From: Myxococcales bacterium
Lineage (GTDB): Bacteria > Myxococcota_A > Polyangia > Polyangiales > Ga0077539
Length of the DNA: 58,628 nucleotides
Direction: 5' to 3'
Assembly (NCBI GenBank): GCA_013298625.1
Contig: JAAFIF010000063.1
Coordinates: 1-58,628 of the forward strand
Position numbers and translations under genes: made by a program. The notes beneath the pieces were generated by a model, which was not told the DNA's origin, made no database searches, and saw nothing but the letters and a program-made list of their open reading frames with translations. Numbering within the stretch: the first letter of the stretch is position 1; each line of letters starts with the position of its first letter. Below are positions 33,553 through 42,980 of the stretch, piece after piece.

Positions 33553-35379
33553 CTATTTCGTCGACCCACTCTTCGACCCGAAGATCGAGAGCTTCAAGTG
33601 CGCCAGCTGGGACTTCAGCACTTGCTTGGCGATCCCCACGTTGCCGTCGGGGGTCTTCTTCTTCAGCTCGCCCGCTTCGTACTGCGCGCGGGCCTTCGAG
33701 CGCTGGACCTTTCCGCTCGAGGTCTTCGGGATGGTCCCGGATTCAGCGATCACCACGTCGTCGACGACGAGCTGCGTCGCCGCCTGGATCTCTTTGCGCA
33801 CGGCAGCGGCGAGCGCCTCGGCGTTCGAGATGTCCTTGGCCTCGGCCACCACCACGATGGCCTCGCGGTCGAGCCCGGCTTTGTTCGTCGGAAACACCAC
33901 CACGTTGCCCGTGCGCACGCCGTCGACCTTCGAGGCCACCCACTCGATGTCCGACGGGTAATAATTGCGGCCGTTGATGATGATGATGTCCTTCTGCCTG
34001 CCGCAGATGAAGACCATCCCGTCGACCAGGTAGCCGAGGTCGCCGGTGCGCAGCCAGCCGTCGTCCGAGAGGACTTCTTTGGTCTTCTCGACGTTGTCGA
34101 AGTAGCCCGCGGTCACGCTCGGGCCGCGGATCTCGAACTCGCCCACGACGCGATCGCCGAGCACCTCGCGGGTCTCGGGGTTGACCACGCGCAGGTCGTG
34201 GTCGTTGAACTTCTTGCCGCAGCCAACGATCTCGAGCGTGTTGTCGTCGGTGGCGTCGGCGGGGACGGCGCGGCCCTCGTTCCACAGCGGGTCGGGCTTC
34301 ACGCGGTCCGTGGGGACGCCGGTCGCGAACGCGATCGCCAGCGACGACTCGGCCATGCCGTAGCTCGGAACGAACGCCGACTCTTTGAAGCCATGCTTCT
34401 CGTAGTGCTTCGCGAACGTGCGGAGGTTCTCCGCTTGAATGGGCTCGGCGCCGCAGCCCGCGACGCGCACGCGCGACAGGTCGATCCCAGGGATCTCGTC
34501 GGGCTTCACGCGCTTGACCGCCAGCGCGTACGCGAAGTTCGGCGCGTACGTGATCGTCCCCTTGTACTTGTGCAGCGCGTTGAGCCACGTCGCCGGGCGT
34601 CGCAGAAACTGCATCGGCGACATAAACGTCACCGGCACCACGTGCATGATCGGCGCGATCACGAAGCCGATGAGCCCCATGTCGTGAAACAGCGGCAGCC
34701 ACGAGACGCCCACGTCGTCGTCGTTCTTGCGCAGGCCCTCGACCATGATCGAGTACGCGTTGTGCGAGAGGTTTGCCTGCGTGAGCACGACGCCCTTGGG
34801 CTTGCTCGTCGAGCCGCTGGTGAACTGAATAAACCCAGGGTCTTCGAGGGTCACCGTCGGCTGCTTGAAGAGCTTCGCGTCCCCGTCCAAGTCCGAGAAC
34901 GTGAGCATCGCCTTCAGGTCTGGAGCGCCCTCGCGCACGGTCCCGATCACCGCTTTGATCTGCCCCGTGGTGATCACAAACTTCGACCGCGAGTTCGTAA
35001 TGATGTGCTTGCAGTGGTCGAGGTAGCCCGCGAGTTGCCCCAACCCCATCGGCGGATACAACGGCACCGGGACCGCACCCGCCTGCGAGACGCCCAAGAA
35101 CGTCGGGATGAACTCCTCTGCCGTCGGCAGGATCAACGCGACGTGGTCGCCCTTCTTCAGCCCGCGCTCTTGCAGCGCGTGCCCGATCTCTTTGGCCCGT
35201 TCGAGCAGCCGCGGGTACGACCAGAACGCCTCGCGTCCGTCGTCGAGCAGGTACGTGTGTCCCTTGTTCGGATACTCGAGCGCCGCGGCTTCGAGCGCGC
35301 CTGGAATCGTCGGTAGCTTCTTCACAGCGCCGAACGTTTCGCTCGACTGCGCCCCTTGTGCAACGGGCGTAGAGAGCAT
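33553..35379 (-). CDS. Fatty-acyl-AMP ligase / acyl-CoA synthetase family protein
   Basis: The 608-aa product is an ANL-superfamily adenylating enzyme. It has the P-loop-like FTSGSTSKPKGVVLT (about 185-199), SWLPLFHDMGLIGFV, a YAPNFAYALA segment, the AGCGAEPI motif, PSYGMAESSLA, DDGWLRTGDLGYLVDG and GRQKDIIIINGRNYYPSDIEW near the C-terminus. The GCGAEP and SYGMAE motifs and the length of about 600 match FAAL-type fatty-acyl-AMP ligases, which load fatty acids as acyl-AMP onto carrier proteins for lipopeptide or polyketide synthesis. No polyketide, peptide-synthetase or acyl-carrier gene is nearby, so its partner is elsewhere. I chose the ATG at 35379 (MLSTPVAQG), because the longer in-frame start at 35445 overlaps the tRNA gene. 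Confidence 0.88.
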   Translation of the reverse strand: MLSTPVAQGAQSSETFGAVKKLPTIPGALEAAALEYPNKGHTYLLDDGREAFWSYPRLLERAKEIGHALQERGLKKGDHVALILPTAEEFIPTFLGVSQAGAVPVPLYPPMGLGQLAGYLDHCKHIITNSRSKFVITTGQIKAVIGTVREGAPDLKAMLTFSDLDGDAKLFKQPTVTLEDPGFIQFTSGSTSKPKGVVLTQANLSHNAYSIMVEGLRKNDDDVGVSWLPLFHDMGLIGFVIAPIMHVVPVTFMSPMQFLRRPATWLNALHKYKGTITYAPNFAYALAVKRVKPDEIPGIDLSRVRVAGCGAEPIQAENLRTFAKHYEKHGFKESAFVPSYGMAESSLAIAFATGVPTDRVKPDPLWNEGRAVPADATDDNTLEIVGCGKKFNDHDLRVVNPETREVLGDRVVGEFEIRGPSVTAGYFDNVEKTKEVLSDDGWLRTGDLGYLVDGMVFICGRQKDIIIINGRNYYPSDIEWVASKVDGVRTGNVVVFPTNKAGLDREAIVVVAEAKDISNAEALAAAVRKEIQAATQLVVDDVVIAESGTIPKTSSGKVQRSKARAQYEAGELKKKTPDGNVGIAKQVLKSQLAHLKLSIFGSKSGSTK

Positions 35380-35418
35380 CGCACCCGTGCGAATCCCCCT
35401 GCGCACGCGCCGTGACGG

Positions 35419-35491
35419 TGCCCGCGGCGGGACTCGAACCCGCACTCTGAGGATTTTAAATCCCCTGCCTCTACCGTTGGGCTACGCGGGC
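35419..35491 (-). tRNA. tRNA with UAA anticodon, short variable arm (tRNA-Leu-like)
   Basis: On the minus strand a 73-nt cloverleaf can be drawn: acceptor GCCCGCG/CGCGGGC (perfect 7 bp), D-arm GCC...GGC with GG in the loop, anticodon arm GGGGA-TTTAAAA-TCCTC (35449-35465), variable loop AGAGT (5 nt), T-arm GCGGG-TTCGAGT-CCCGC (35427-35443), then discriminator A with CC after it (genome continues CCG). The anticodon is UAA (35456-35458), which reads the UUA Leu codon. The anticodon arm and the GGTAGA D-loop resemble tRNA-Leu(UAA), and A73 fits Leu. But tRNA-Leu normally has a long variable arm and is about 85 nt. The FAAL gene starts 40 bases downstream on the same strand. Confidence 0.82.
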
Positions 35492-35621
35492 CGATGGGCC
35501 TCGTGCGCACATTCGTCGCACAGAAGTTGGCCCCTGCCCACGTCCTCGTGCAAGGGGAAGTTGTCGATCCGATCGCCCGCACGGCGACCGGTGCAAGGAC
35601 AAGGAAGGGTGTGGTGTCGCT

Positions 35622-35867
35622 ATGGCCGACGAGGCGATCGTGCGTCTGCGCAAGCTCTTGCGTGATCTGTTCACTGCCCGCTACCAGGGCGTCGATGGGA
35701 TGCGTGCGTCCCGCGCGCAGGGCTACGTCGATGGCTACATGGCCGCGCTGCTCGCGTCGGGCAGGATCTCTCAGCGCGACATGCTCGCGATCGTCGCCGA
35801 AGAGCGCGCTCGCGCCGCGGGACCGAGCACGCAGCGCGTCGCGATCGGCGAGCCCGTCGCCGCCTGA
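35622..35867 (+). CDS. Small helical cytoplasmic protein of unknown function
   Basis: The 81-aa product (MADEAIVRLRKLLRDLFTARYQG...) is mostly helical, charged and Ala-rich, without a signal peptide. Upstream is a weak AAGGAAGG about 13 bases from the ATG. It lies between the tRNA gene and the small lipoprotein gene. The family is not recognised. A longer overlapping frame (35494-35958) in another reading frame is Arg/Ser-rich and was judged a shadow. Confidence 0.6.
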   Translation: MADEAIVRLRKLLRDLFTARYQGVDGMRASRAQGYVDGYMAALLASGRISQRDMLAIVAEERARAAGPSTQRVAIGEPVAA

Positions 35868-35936
35868 GCGGTCCGTCTTCTTCGGGACCCGCTCCGGTTT
35901 GCTCGCGATGCATCGTCTGCGTCACACTCTTTCGCG

Positions 35937-36287
35937 ATGCAGTCGCGCGCGCACTTGAAGGCCGTCCTCCGTTCGCTCGCGTTGCTCTCGAGCGCAGCCG
36001 CGCTCGAAGCGTGTCGCTCTGCCGAGGCGCAGCAGCTCGCGCCGCGCCCCGACCCGCGCGCCGTCTTCGCGCTGCGCGCGTGCCCCCCAGCGATGCCCGC
36101 GTCGGGAGCCCGCTGCACGGACATCCGCGGGACCGCACGCGGGTCCGTCGGCTGCCGCTACGGCGCGACGCTGTGTCAGTGCCGTGGAACGTCCGCAGCC
36201 AACGCGGTCTTCGACTGTCAGCCCGCGGCGCGCTCCACGCCCAACCGCGGCCCGCTTCCTCCGCCCGAGCTCGCGGCGAGCGCGTGA
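35937..36287 (+). CDS. Small Cys-rich lipoprotein
   Basis: The 116-aa product has a lipoprotein signal (LRSLALLSSAAALEAC, Cys at 26, LEAC lipobox). The mature part has Cys in RACPPAMP, GARCTD, VGCRYGATLCQCRG and DCQPA, so up to three disulphides are possible. A Pro-rich tail ends the protein. I do not know its function. The CPPAMP-x4-C-x-CRY-x5-C-x-C spacing is common in small myxobacterial lipoproteins. It converges on the TPR protein gene eight bases away. Confidence 0.75.
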   Translation: MQSRAHLKAVLRSLALLSSAAALEACRSAEAQQLAPRPDPRAVFALRACPPAMPASGARCTDIRGTARGSVGCRYGATLCQCRGTSAANAVFDCQPAARSTPNRGPLPPPELAASA

Positions 36288-36294
36288 TCTTCGC

Positions 36295-37581
36295 TCAGCA
36301 GCCGCGCGCGTAGAGCACGGCTGCGACCACCGCGAGCGCCACGAAGAACCAGAGCGCGATCGACGCGTCCATCTTCTTCTCGGCCAGCGCGGCCTCTTCG
36401 CGCTTCTTCGCCGCGGCCAGCGCTGGGGGAAGGTCGCCGCTCGCGATGGCCTCTTGCCGCGCGGTCTCTTTGAGCTTCTTGCTCTCGACCGCGCGCGCGT
36501 CGGCCTCTTTGCGCAGCGCTTCTGCGCGCACGAGCGCGGCTTTGACCTCTTCGTCGACAGCGACGTCGGCCTTTTCCTGCGCGGTCTTCGCGGCGCGGGC
36601 GCCCGCGTCGCGCTCGAGCTTCGCGCGCTCTTCAGCCGCCTCGCGCTCGACGCGCTCGCGCTCAGCCTTCTCTGCGGCCTCGAGCTTGGCCTTGCGCTGC
36701 TCGGCGAGCTTCTCGCGGGTGGTGGTGAGGAGCTGTTCGAGCCCTTTGTTTCCTGGGGATTGAGCGAGGCCCTTGACGAGCTCGACCTCGGCCGCGTCGA
36801 AGTCGCCGCGGTCGCGCAAGAGCCGCGCGATGTTCTCGTAGAGCACGGGCTGCTTGGGCTTGACCCGCGCGGACTCGCGATACGCAGCGATGGCGTCGTC
36901 GGGCTTCTTCACGAGCGCGAGGGCGAAGCCGAGCTCGAACCACGCGTCGGCGTCGTTGGGCGCGATCGCGATGGCCTTGCGCGCGCTCACGATCGCGTCC
37001 TCGTAGCGCTTCTCGAGGTTGAACGCCCACGCGAGACGACGGTGGGGCTCGACGATGTTCGGCTGCAGCCCGCGCAGCTTCTCTCCAATGACGATCGCGC
37101 CTGCGGTGTCCCCTGCGCGCATCAGCGCGAGAAACGACAGGTCGAGCGCGAGCCAATGGTCCGGCGCCCGCGCGAGCGCGTCTTGCACGGACGCCTTGGC
37201 CTCTTCGTTCTTCTTCTGGCCAGCGAGGACCATGGCGAGGCGCGCGTGGTAGACGCCGTCGGTCGCGTCGAGCTCGACGGCCTTGCGCAGCGAGGGCTCT
37301 GCGTCTGCGTAGCGCGCGAGCAGCTCGCAGACCATCCCGCGCAGGTAGTGTCCGTACGCGTCCGTCGGGTCGGTCGCGACGGTGCGGTCCGTCGCTTCGA
37401 GCGCGGCCTCGTAGCGCCCCTGCGCGATGATCGCGCGGGACAAGAGAACGAACGCGTTGTGGTCGTGCGGAACAAACGAGAGCGCCTCGCGCGCTGCGCG
37501 CTCCGCCTCTTGATAGCGCCGGATTTCGAGCGCTTTTTTGCCCCGTTCGACCTGCACTTCGGCCTGCTGCTGCGGTGTCAT
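36295..37581 (-). CDS. TPR-repeat protein with a coiled coil and a C-terminal membrane anchor
   Basis: The 428-aa product begins MTPQQQAEVQVERGKKALEIRRYQEA and contains about seven tetratricopeptide repeats to about residue 265 (patterns such as ALEATDRTVATDPTDAYGHYLRGMVCELLARYADAEPSL and AWFELGFALALVKKPDDAIAAY). From about 285 to 395 there is a long Ala/Glu/Lys/Arg helix (KLAEQRKAKLEAAEKAERERVEREAAEERAK) that would form a coiled coil. A hydrophobic C-terminal segment (IALWFFVALAVVAAVLYARGC) anchors it as a tail-anchored membrane protein. It is probably a scaffold. The ATG at 37581 is chosen because upstream in-frame sequence belongs to the helicase gene. Confidence 0.8.
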   Translation of the reverse strand: MTPQQQAEVQVERGKKALEIRRYQEAERAAREALSFVPHDHNAFVLLSRAIIAQGRYEAALEATDRTVATDPTDAYGHYLRGMVCELLARYADAEPSLRKAVELDATDGVYHARLAMVLAGQKKNEEAKASVQDALARAPDHWLALDLSFLALMRAGDTAGAIVIGEKLRGLQPNIVEPHRRLAWAFNLEKRYEDAIVSARKAIAIAPNDADAWFELGFALALVKKPDDAIAAYRESARVKPKQPVLYENIARLLRDRGDFDAAEVELVKGLAQSPGNKGLEQLLTTTREKLAEQRKAKLEAAEKAERERVEREAAEERAKLERDAGARAAKTAQEKADVAVDEEVKAALVRAEALRKEADARAVESKKLKETARQEAIASGDLPPALAAAKKREEAALAEKKMDASIALWFFVALAVVAAVLYARGC

Positions 37582-37616
37582 TTCGAGCGTCCGCGAGTCT
37601 ACCCCCCATTCACGGT

Positions 37617-40600
37617 TCACGCTCGAAAGCTGGCGAGCGAGAGCTTCGCGCCGTCGCTCTCGAAGCCGAGAGACGACAGAACATCGCGCAGGACGCCGGG
37701 GCGCGAGGCTGCGCCGTCGTCGAGCCGCTCGACCGAGAGCGTGCGAAACGGCCGAAGATTCGCAGGCAATCGCGCGAGAGACCGCAGCGATTCGCCCACG
37801 GCGAAGGCGTCGCGCTCGGTGAGGTCTCGCAGCGTTCGCAGCACAGCGCCGTCGCGCTCGACGACGGCCACGGCTTCTCCGTCGCGGACCACCACGCGCA
37901 CGGAGGCGGCGCGAGAGAGGCCACCGCACTCGGCGGCGAGCGCGGGGTCCCTCGACGAGAGCAAGACGGGCTCGTGCGCGACGTCGGTGCGCGCGGCGCG
38001 CAGGGACTCGATCGTCTCGGTGCGGGCGAACTGAACGGGGCCCAATCCAGCGACGATTTCGCCGCGGCGCACCTCGCCTCGGGACTCTCTTCGGTCGAGC
38101 TCTTCGCGCATCATGGTCCACGCAGGAGAGAGCTCTTCGCGCTCGACAAACTCCCGCGCGACGACGCCGTATCGAGCGAGGACGCGATCGACCAGCGAGC
38201 CGACCGGCACATCTCCGCTCAGCGCCGAGCGCAGGGCCCAGCGTCCGGAGCTCTTGGCAGTGACCCCCGACGAGGCCGCCCGCGCAGCGGAGAACGAGTC
38301 GTTGGTGACCTCGCCGAGCGAGAGCATCTTGGCGAGCGCGTCGGTCACGTCGTGCACCGGGCGCTTGGAGGCGATCACGACGTCGGCGAGAAAGAGCGCG
38401 CCTTTCTCGCGCAAAACTACGCGGATCGACTCGGCCACCGCCCCGTCGAGCAGCGCCGTCGGCGGAGGAAAAGGCTCGGTCGAACCCGACGGCGCGAGCA
38501 CGATGCGGGCGGGCGATTCGAGCAAGACGTACCGCGCCTCGCCCCTCGCGAAGAGCAGGTCCAGCCACGCGGGCTCGTAGCGCCCGACGCGCGCGCGCAG
38601 CAGGTCTCGCTCGAACACCTCGGGCGGCATCGGAAACAGCGCGAGCCGCTCGACCGCCGCCGCCACCGCCTCTTCGCCCTCGAGCGCGTAGCCGCCGACC
38701 CTGTGCCGCTCGATGAGCCAGCGTTGAAACGCGCGTCGCGGGACGGGCTCGATCTGCCGCCGCGCCTTCGAGAGCGCCTTGCGCCGCATGCGCGCGAGCG
38801 CCTCGACGTCGCACACCTCCAGCGAGAGATCCCCGGGTTCGCGCTCGCTGAAGCGCCCCACCACCGCCTGCCCCGCGGCGAGCAGCGGCGCGAGCAGCGC
38901 GCGCACCGCGGCGTCGTCCACGCGCAAGTGCCGCGCGAGGTCCGCGACGGCGACGGGGCCTCCGGCGCGAAAGAGCTGCAGCGCCAGCGGGGCCTCGTGC
39001 GAGAGCCCCGCGAGCACGCCGCGGTCCGCGGGCTCAGCAAGACCCACGTATTCAAGCGGCGAGTCGAAAGAGCCGCCTCCGTCGTCGCCGCCGGTCGCAG
39101 ACGCCCTGCGCGCGGCGGTCTCGGCCGCGGGCGTGTCGTCTTCGTAGAGGTTGTCCGCTTCGAACGCGCGCTCGAGCCCACGCGCGAACAGCGATGGCGT
39201 CCGGCGCACTGAGGTCTCGATCGCGACGGAGCCGTCTTCGAGTTCGGTGAGGAGGCGCTCGAGGGCGGCGACGTTCCACCGGTCGTCCATGACCTCGCGA
39301 GAGGCTTCGACGACGAGCGGGTGCGTGGGATCGTCGCCGATGGTGAGCAAGAGATCGCGCGCGCGTTGGCGGTTCATCCACAGCGGCGTGCGCTTCTTGA
39401 ACGGCTGCTTGGGCAGCAGCAACGAGCGCTCTGCCGCCTCGCGAAACGCCGCGCCCGCGATGGCAGTGCGCGGCAAAATCGCGGCCACCAACGCGCGCAC
39501 CTCCGCGCTGGTCACCGTGCGCGCGACGCTCGCGGCGTCCACCGCGGGCCCTTTGGGGGGCGCGATCAACACGCCGTTGTCCGTGGCGACGGCGTGCACG
39601 ACGCCGCCCAAGCGAGCCTCGACGCGCGCGGCGAGCGCGAGCGCCCAGGGCTCGAGCACCGAGCGACCGTGCCACGCGTGAATCGCGATCCGCGGCTCTC
39701 CCAGCGCGTCTGCGTACACTTCGACCACCACGCGCTGATCCGTCGGAAGCGGCGTCGCCTTCGCCTGCGTGCACAGCTCGTCCGCCGCGCCCACAGCGGC
39801 CGTTCGCGACAGCGGAAGCAGCCGAGACAGGGCGTCTGCGCACTCGTCCGCGCCCTGCGAGACCGCTCCTTCGAGCGAGCGCACGACGGCGCCCATCGCC
39901 CTGCCCGTCGCCTCTGCGCGCATCGGTCGATCGCCGCGCCAGAAGGGCATGCGCGCCGTCCCCGGAGGCGCCCTTCGCACCAGCACCGCGTCGGGACGAA
40001 CGCTCACGATGCGATACACCCCCAGCCCAAACGAGAACCGATCGCCGGGCTTGCTCTCGTGAACGAACTCTTCGTCGAGCTCGCCGATGGTCTCGCGCGA
40101 GTCCGCATCGAGCATGCGGTAGAGCCCTCGCGTTGTGATCGTCCCGCCCGCGGTCTGCGCCAGGCGTTTGGCGAGCGCAGGCGCCGTGAGCTTGCCCGTG
40201 TGGCGGTCCCACTCGAGCCGCGGCGCGCGGTGCAGCTCGCTCGAGAGCGCGTCCACCACGCGCACGAGCAGCTCTCTCGACAGCGCGCGGTACGGGTCGC
40301 TCTTGCGCGCCATCGCGAGAAACCCGTCGATGCTCGTCCCGTCGACCTCGCTCGCCGCGTGCGCCACCAGCTGCTGCGCCAGCACATCGATGGCCCCTTC
40401 GGGGACGCGTATCGGCTCGAGCCTCCCCTCGATCGCCAGACGCGCCGTGATCGCGCACTCGATCAAGTCCACGCCCCCAGAGCTCACGATCACTCCGCGT
40501 GACGTCTGCCCGGGCGAATGCCCCGCGCGGCCCACGCGCTGCAGCAGCCTCGCCACGCCTCCGGGCGCGCCCACTTGCACGACTTTGTCGACGGCGCCGA

Positions 40601-41645
40601 TGTCGATCCCGAGCTCGAGCGAGCTCGTCGCCACCACCGCGCGCAGCGTCCCGTCGCGCAGGCCAGCCTCGACGACCTCGCGCACTTCTTTGGCGAGCGC
40701 GCCGTGATGGATCCCGATCGCAGGAGGCTCCTCGCCGTCTGGACACTGATCAGCGAGCGCTTTTTCGAGCGTCGGGCGCCACCGCTCTGCGAGCGCGCGA
40801 GAGCCCACGAACACCAGCGAGCGCGCTGAGCGCGCGACGTGCGTCGCGACCCGTTGAATTCGTGGGTCGACGCCGCGCTGGCCCTCGATCTTCGGCGCGA
40901 GCTCGACGGAGATCTCGATGGACCGAGAGCGCCTGCCATCGAGCACCCGCACCGCGCGATCGCCGCCCAACAGCCTCGCCAATCGCTCGAGCGGCTCGGC
41001 CGTGGCCGTCAGCCCGACGCGCTGCACTTCTCTTCCGCACAGCGCATCCAGCCGCTCGAGCGAGAGCGCCAGGTGCGTCCCGCGCTTGCTGTCCGCGATC
41101 GCGTGCAGCTCGTCCACGATCACCAGCTCGATGCGGGCGAGGCTCTTTCGGTGCGCTTCGTTTCCGAGCAACACGAACAAGCTCTCGGGCGTGGTGATGA
41201 GCACGTGCGGCGGGCGCTTGATCGACTCGCGCCGCGCGCGCTGCGAGGTGTCCCCCGTGCGCACCGCGTGCGTGATCGCGACGGGCGTCCCCTGCGCGCT
41301 CGCGATCGCCGCGATCCCTTCGAGCGGCGCGTGCAAATTGTGATGCACGTCCGCGTCGAGCGCGCGCAGCGGAGAGATGTACAGCACCCGAACGCCCGCG
41401 TCGGGCTCGTGCGCCACCGCGCCCTTCGAGAGCGGCCGCGAGAGGGCCTCGCGCGCGAGGCGACCGAGGGGCTGAAGAAAGGCAGCGAGGGTCTTTCCCG
41501 AGCCCGTTGGAGCGACGAGCAGCGCGTGCCCGCCCGAGGCGATCGCTGGCCACGCGAGCGCCTGCGCTTGCGTCACCTCCGCGAAGCGCCCTGAGAACCA
41601 CTGCGCCGCGAGGGGATCGAGCGCGTCGAGAGGGTCACGGCTCAC
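37617..41645 (-). CDS. lhr: Lhr-type large superfamily 2 helicase
   Basis: The 1342-aa product has RecA-fold helicase motifs: FAEVTQAQALAWPAI Q-motif, Walker A APTGSGKT at 45-52, the TPESLF strand, DELH motif II at about 177-180, LTATA, the VATSSLELGIDIGAVDKVVQVGAP motif V and QRVGRAGH motif VI. The middle and C-terminal parts (about 400-1340) are winged-helix and beta-barrel-like regions typical of the Lhr extended type; mycobacterial and E. coli Lhr have about 1500 residues. Lhr helicases act on DNA-RNA and mitomycin-induced damage. It lies 35 bases upstream of the TPR gene on the same strand. Confidence 0.92.
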   Translation of the reverse strand: MSRDPLDALDPLAAQWFSGRFAEVTQAQALAWPAIASGGHALLVAPTGSGKTLAAFLQPLGRLAREALSRPLSKGAVAHEPDAGVRVLYISPLRALDADVHHNLHAPLEGIAAIASAQGTPVAITHAVRTGDTSQRARRESIKRPPHVLITTPESLFVLLGNEAHRKSLARIELVIVDELHAIADSKRGTHLALSLERLDALCGREVQRVGLTATAEPLERLARLLGGDRAVRVLDGRRSRSIEISVELAPKIEGQRGVDPRIQRVATHVARSARSLVFVGSRALAERWRPTLEKALADQCPDGEEPPAIGIHHGALAKEVREVVEAGLRDGTLRAVVATSSLELGIDIGAVDKVVQVGAPGGVARLLQRVGRAGHSPGQTSRGVIVSSGGVDLIECAITARLAIEGRLEPIRVPEGAIDVLAQQLVAHAASEVDGTSIDGFLAMARKSDPYRALSRELLVRVVDALSSELHRAPRLEWDRHTGKLTAPALAKRLAQTAGGTITTRGLYRMLDADSRETIGELDEEFVHESKPGDRFSFGLGVYRIVSVRPDAVLVRRAPPGTARMPFWRGDRPMRAEATGRAMGAVVRSLEGAVSQGADECADALSRLLPLSRTAAVGAADELCTQAKATPLPTDQRVVVEVYADALGEPRIAIHAWHGRSVLEPWALALAARVEARLGGVVHAVATDNGVLIAPPKGPAVDAASVARTVTSAEVRALVAAILPRTAIAGAAFREAAERSLLLPKQPFKKRTPLWMNRQRARDLLLTIGDDPTHPLVVEASREVMDDRWNVAALERLLTELEDGSVAIETSVRRTPSLFARGLERAFEADNLYEDDTPAAETAARRASATGGDDGGGSFDSPLEYVGLAEPADRGVLAGLSHEAPLALQLFRAGGPVAVADLARHLRVDDAAVRALLAPLLAAGQAVVGRFSEREPGDLSLEVCDVEALARMRRKALSKARRQIEPVPRRAFQRWLIERHRVGGYALEGEEAVAAAVERLALFPMPPEVFERDLLRARVGRYEPAWLDLLFARGEARYVLLESPARIVLAPSGSTEPFPPPTALLDGAVAESIRVVLREKGALFLADVVIASKRPVHDVTDALAKMLSLGEVTNDSFSAARAASSGVTAKSSGRWALRSALSGDVPVGSLVDRVLARYGVVAREFVEREELSPAWTMMREELDRRESRGEVRRGEIVAGLGPVQFARTETIESLRAARTDVAHEPVLLSSRDPALAAECGGLSRAASVRVVVRDGEAVAVVERDGAVLRTLRDLTERDAFAVGESLRSLARLPANLRPFRTLSVERLDDGAASRPGVLRDVLSSLGFESDGAKLSLASFRA

Positions 41646-41691
41646 GGCCGATGGTGATCGCGCGTTCAGCGAGAGGGCGCAAGCACCCCCC

Positions 41692-42957
41692 TCAGCGACA
41701 ACGCACGACGCGCCCGTAGATCGCGTAGTTCGCCTGCGGCTGCCACGCGTTGTACGCGAGGACGAAGCCCTCGGGGTGCGGCGCCACCGCGGTGTAGACC
41801 GTGTAGCTCTGCGCGTTGGCCGCGCGATCGCTCGCGAGCTGCTGCTCGAACACGGGGCGCCCGCGCTCGTTCACCACGGTGAGCCACGCGCCTGCGCCGT
41901 CGGTTCCCGTTTGCTCGCCCCACGCGATCGCGATCAATCCCCGCGCCGCGCTCGAGGCGACCGAGAGCCCCTGCGAGGTCGGCCCCGCGGCGCCCACGGT
42001 GATCGCCACATCGGGGCCGGCGGCGAGCGTCTGCGCGCTGTTCCACACGTTCATTGTGAGCGGAACGGTGCGACCGCCCCCGCGCGACATCCCCACCACC
42101 GCCAGCCCATCCCCCGCGGTGCGCACGATCCACGGCCCCGACGCTCCGTCGAAGCCCATCTGCGACGCGAGCACCCGAGCGCCTCCACCATCGAGCGCGA
42201 ACAACGCTCGCGCGAGCGCTCCCCCTGCGCTCTGCGAGACCGCGTACCACCCCTCGCTCGTCGCAATCACCGCCGGAGCGCGCAGGTCCATCGCAAGCAT
42301 CCGCGCCCCGAGCGCGCCCGTCGCGGCCTCCAAGAGCTGCGCGCCTCCCGAGTCGAGCGCGCCCGTCCCGATCGGCACAGCCAACGTCGCCCCGCGCTGC
42401 GCGATCGGCCGATCGACCGCGGCGCAGTCCGCGCACAGCCGCCCGAGAGGCTGCCGTTCGAGCCTGGGATTTCGCTGATAGAACGCGTGTTCGATCGGCG
42501 CGCCCGCCGTCGTGTCGCGCTGGGACGTGACCGTGTAGAGCCTCGGGTCGCCTTCGAGGGAGTGCACGGTCTCGAGTCGCTCGGTCGCGGTCGCCGCGGT
42601 CTCTACCAGCGCGTCGTCCACCGTCACCAACGCAGGCGAAGCGAAGCCCATCCATCCCGAGGCCATCGTGAACGCGAAGCCGCCGCCGTTCATGGCTGCG
42701 AGCGAGAGCACGAACGAAGGCTCCATCCTGCGCTTGAGCACCACGATCGGCCCGAGCATGCAGCCCGGCGGCGACGAGACGTCGGGCTGCGAAGCATCGG
42801 GAAGGGACGCATCGGGCGTGGCGACGTCGGGCCGCGGGGCCGCGTCGAAGGGCGGGACGATGAGCTCAGCCCGCGCGCCGCAGCCGGGCAGCGCGGGCGA
42901 GAGCGCGAGAGCACACACAATCAAGCTACGTGGCCACACGGGGCGCGACGCTCGCAT
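41692..42957 (-). CDS. Lipoprotein with beta-propeller-like repeats, function unknown
   Basis: The 421-aa product has a lipoprotein signal (LIVCALALSPALPGC, Cys at about 26). A short Asp/Pro/Ser-rich linker precedes a mainly beta domain with repeated strands (GGFAFTMASGWMGF, PLTMNVWNSAQTLA, GLSVASSAARGLIAIAWGEQTG, FVLAYNAWQP), suggesting a propeller or other repetitive beta fold. It has Cys pairs (LGRLCADCAAVDR). It lies downstream of a small gene (23 bases) and upstream of lhr, all on the minus strand. The family is not recognised. Confidence 0.72.
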   Translation of the reverse strand: MRASRPVWPRSLIVCALALSPALPGCGARAELIVPPFDAAPRPDVATPDASLPDASQPDVSSPPGCMLGPIVVLKRRMEPSFVLSLAAMNGGGFAFTMASGWMGFASPALVTVDDALVETAATATERLETVHSLEGDPRLYTVTSQRDTTAGAPIEHAFYQRNPRLERQPLGRLCADCAAVDRPIAQRGATLAVPIGTGALDSGGAQLLEAATGALGARMLAMDLRAPAVIATSEGWYAVSQSAGGALARALFALDGGGARVLASQMGFDGASGPWIVRTAGDGLAVVGMSRGGGRTVPLTMNVWNSAQTLAAGPDVAITVGAAGPTSQGLSVASSAARGLIAIAWGEQTGTDGAGAWLTVVNERGRPVFEQQLASDRAANAQSYTVYTAVAPHPEGFVLAYNAWQPQANYAIYGRVVRCR

Positions 42958-42980
42958 GAGCGCAACGAGAGAACAACGCG

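Noticed and set aside
35419..35491. tRNA as an integration (att) site of a mobile island
   Set aside because: No integrase gene and no repeated tRNA 3' end are visible around it.
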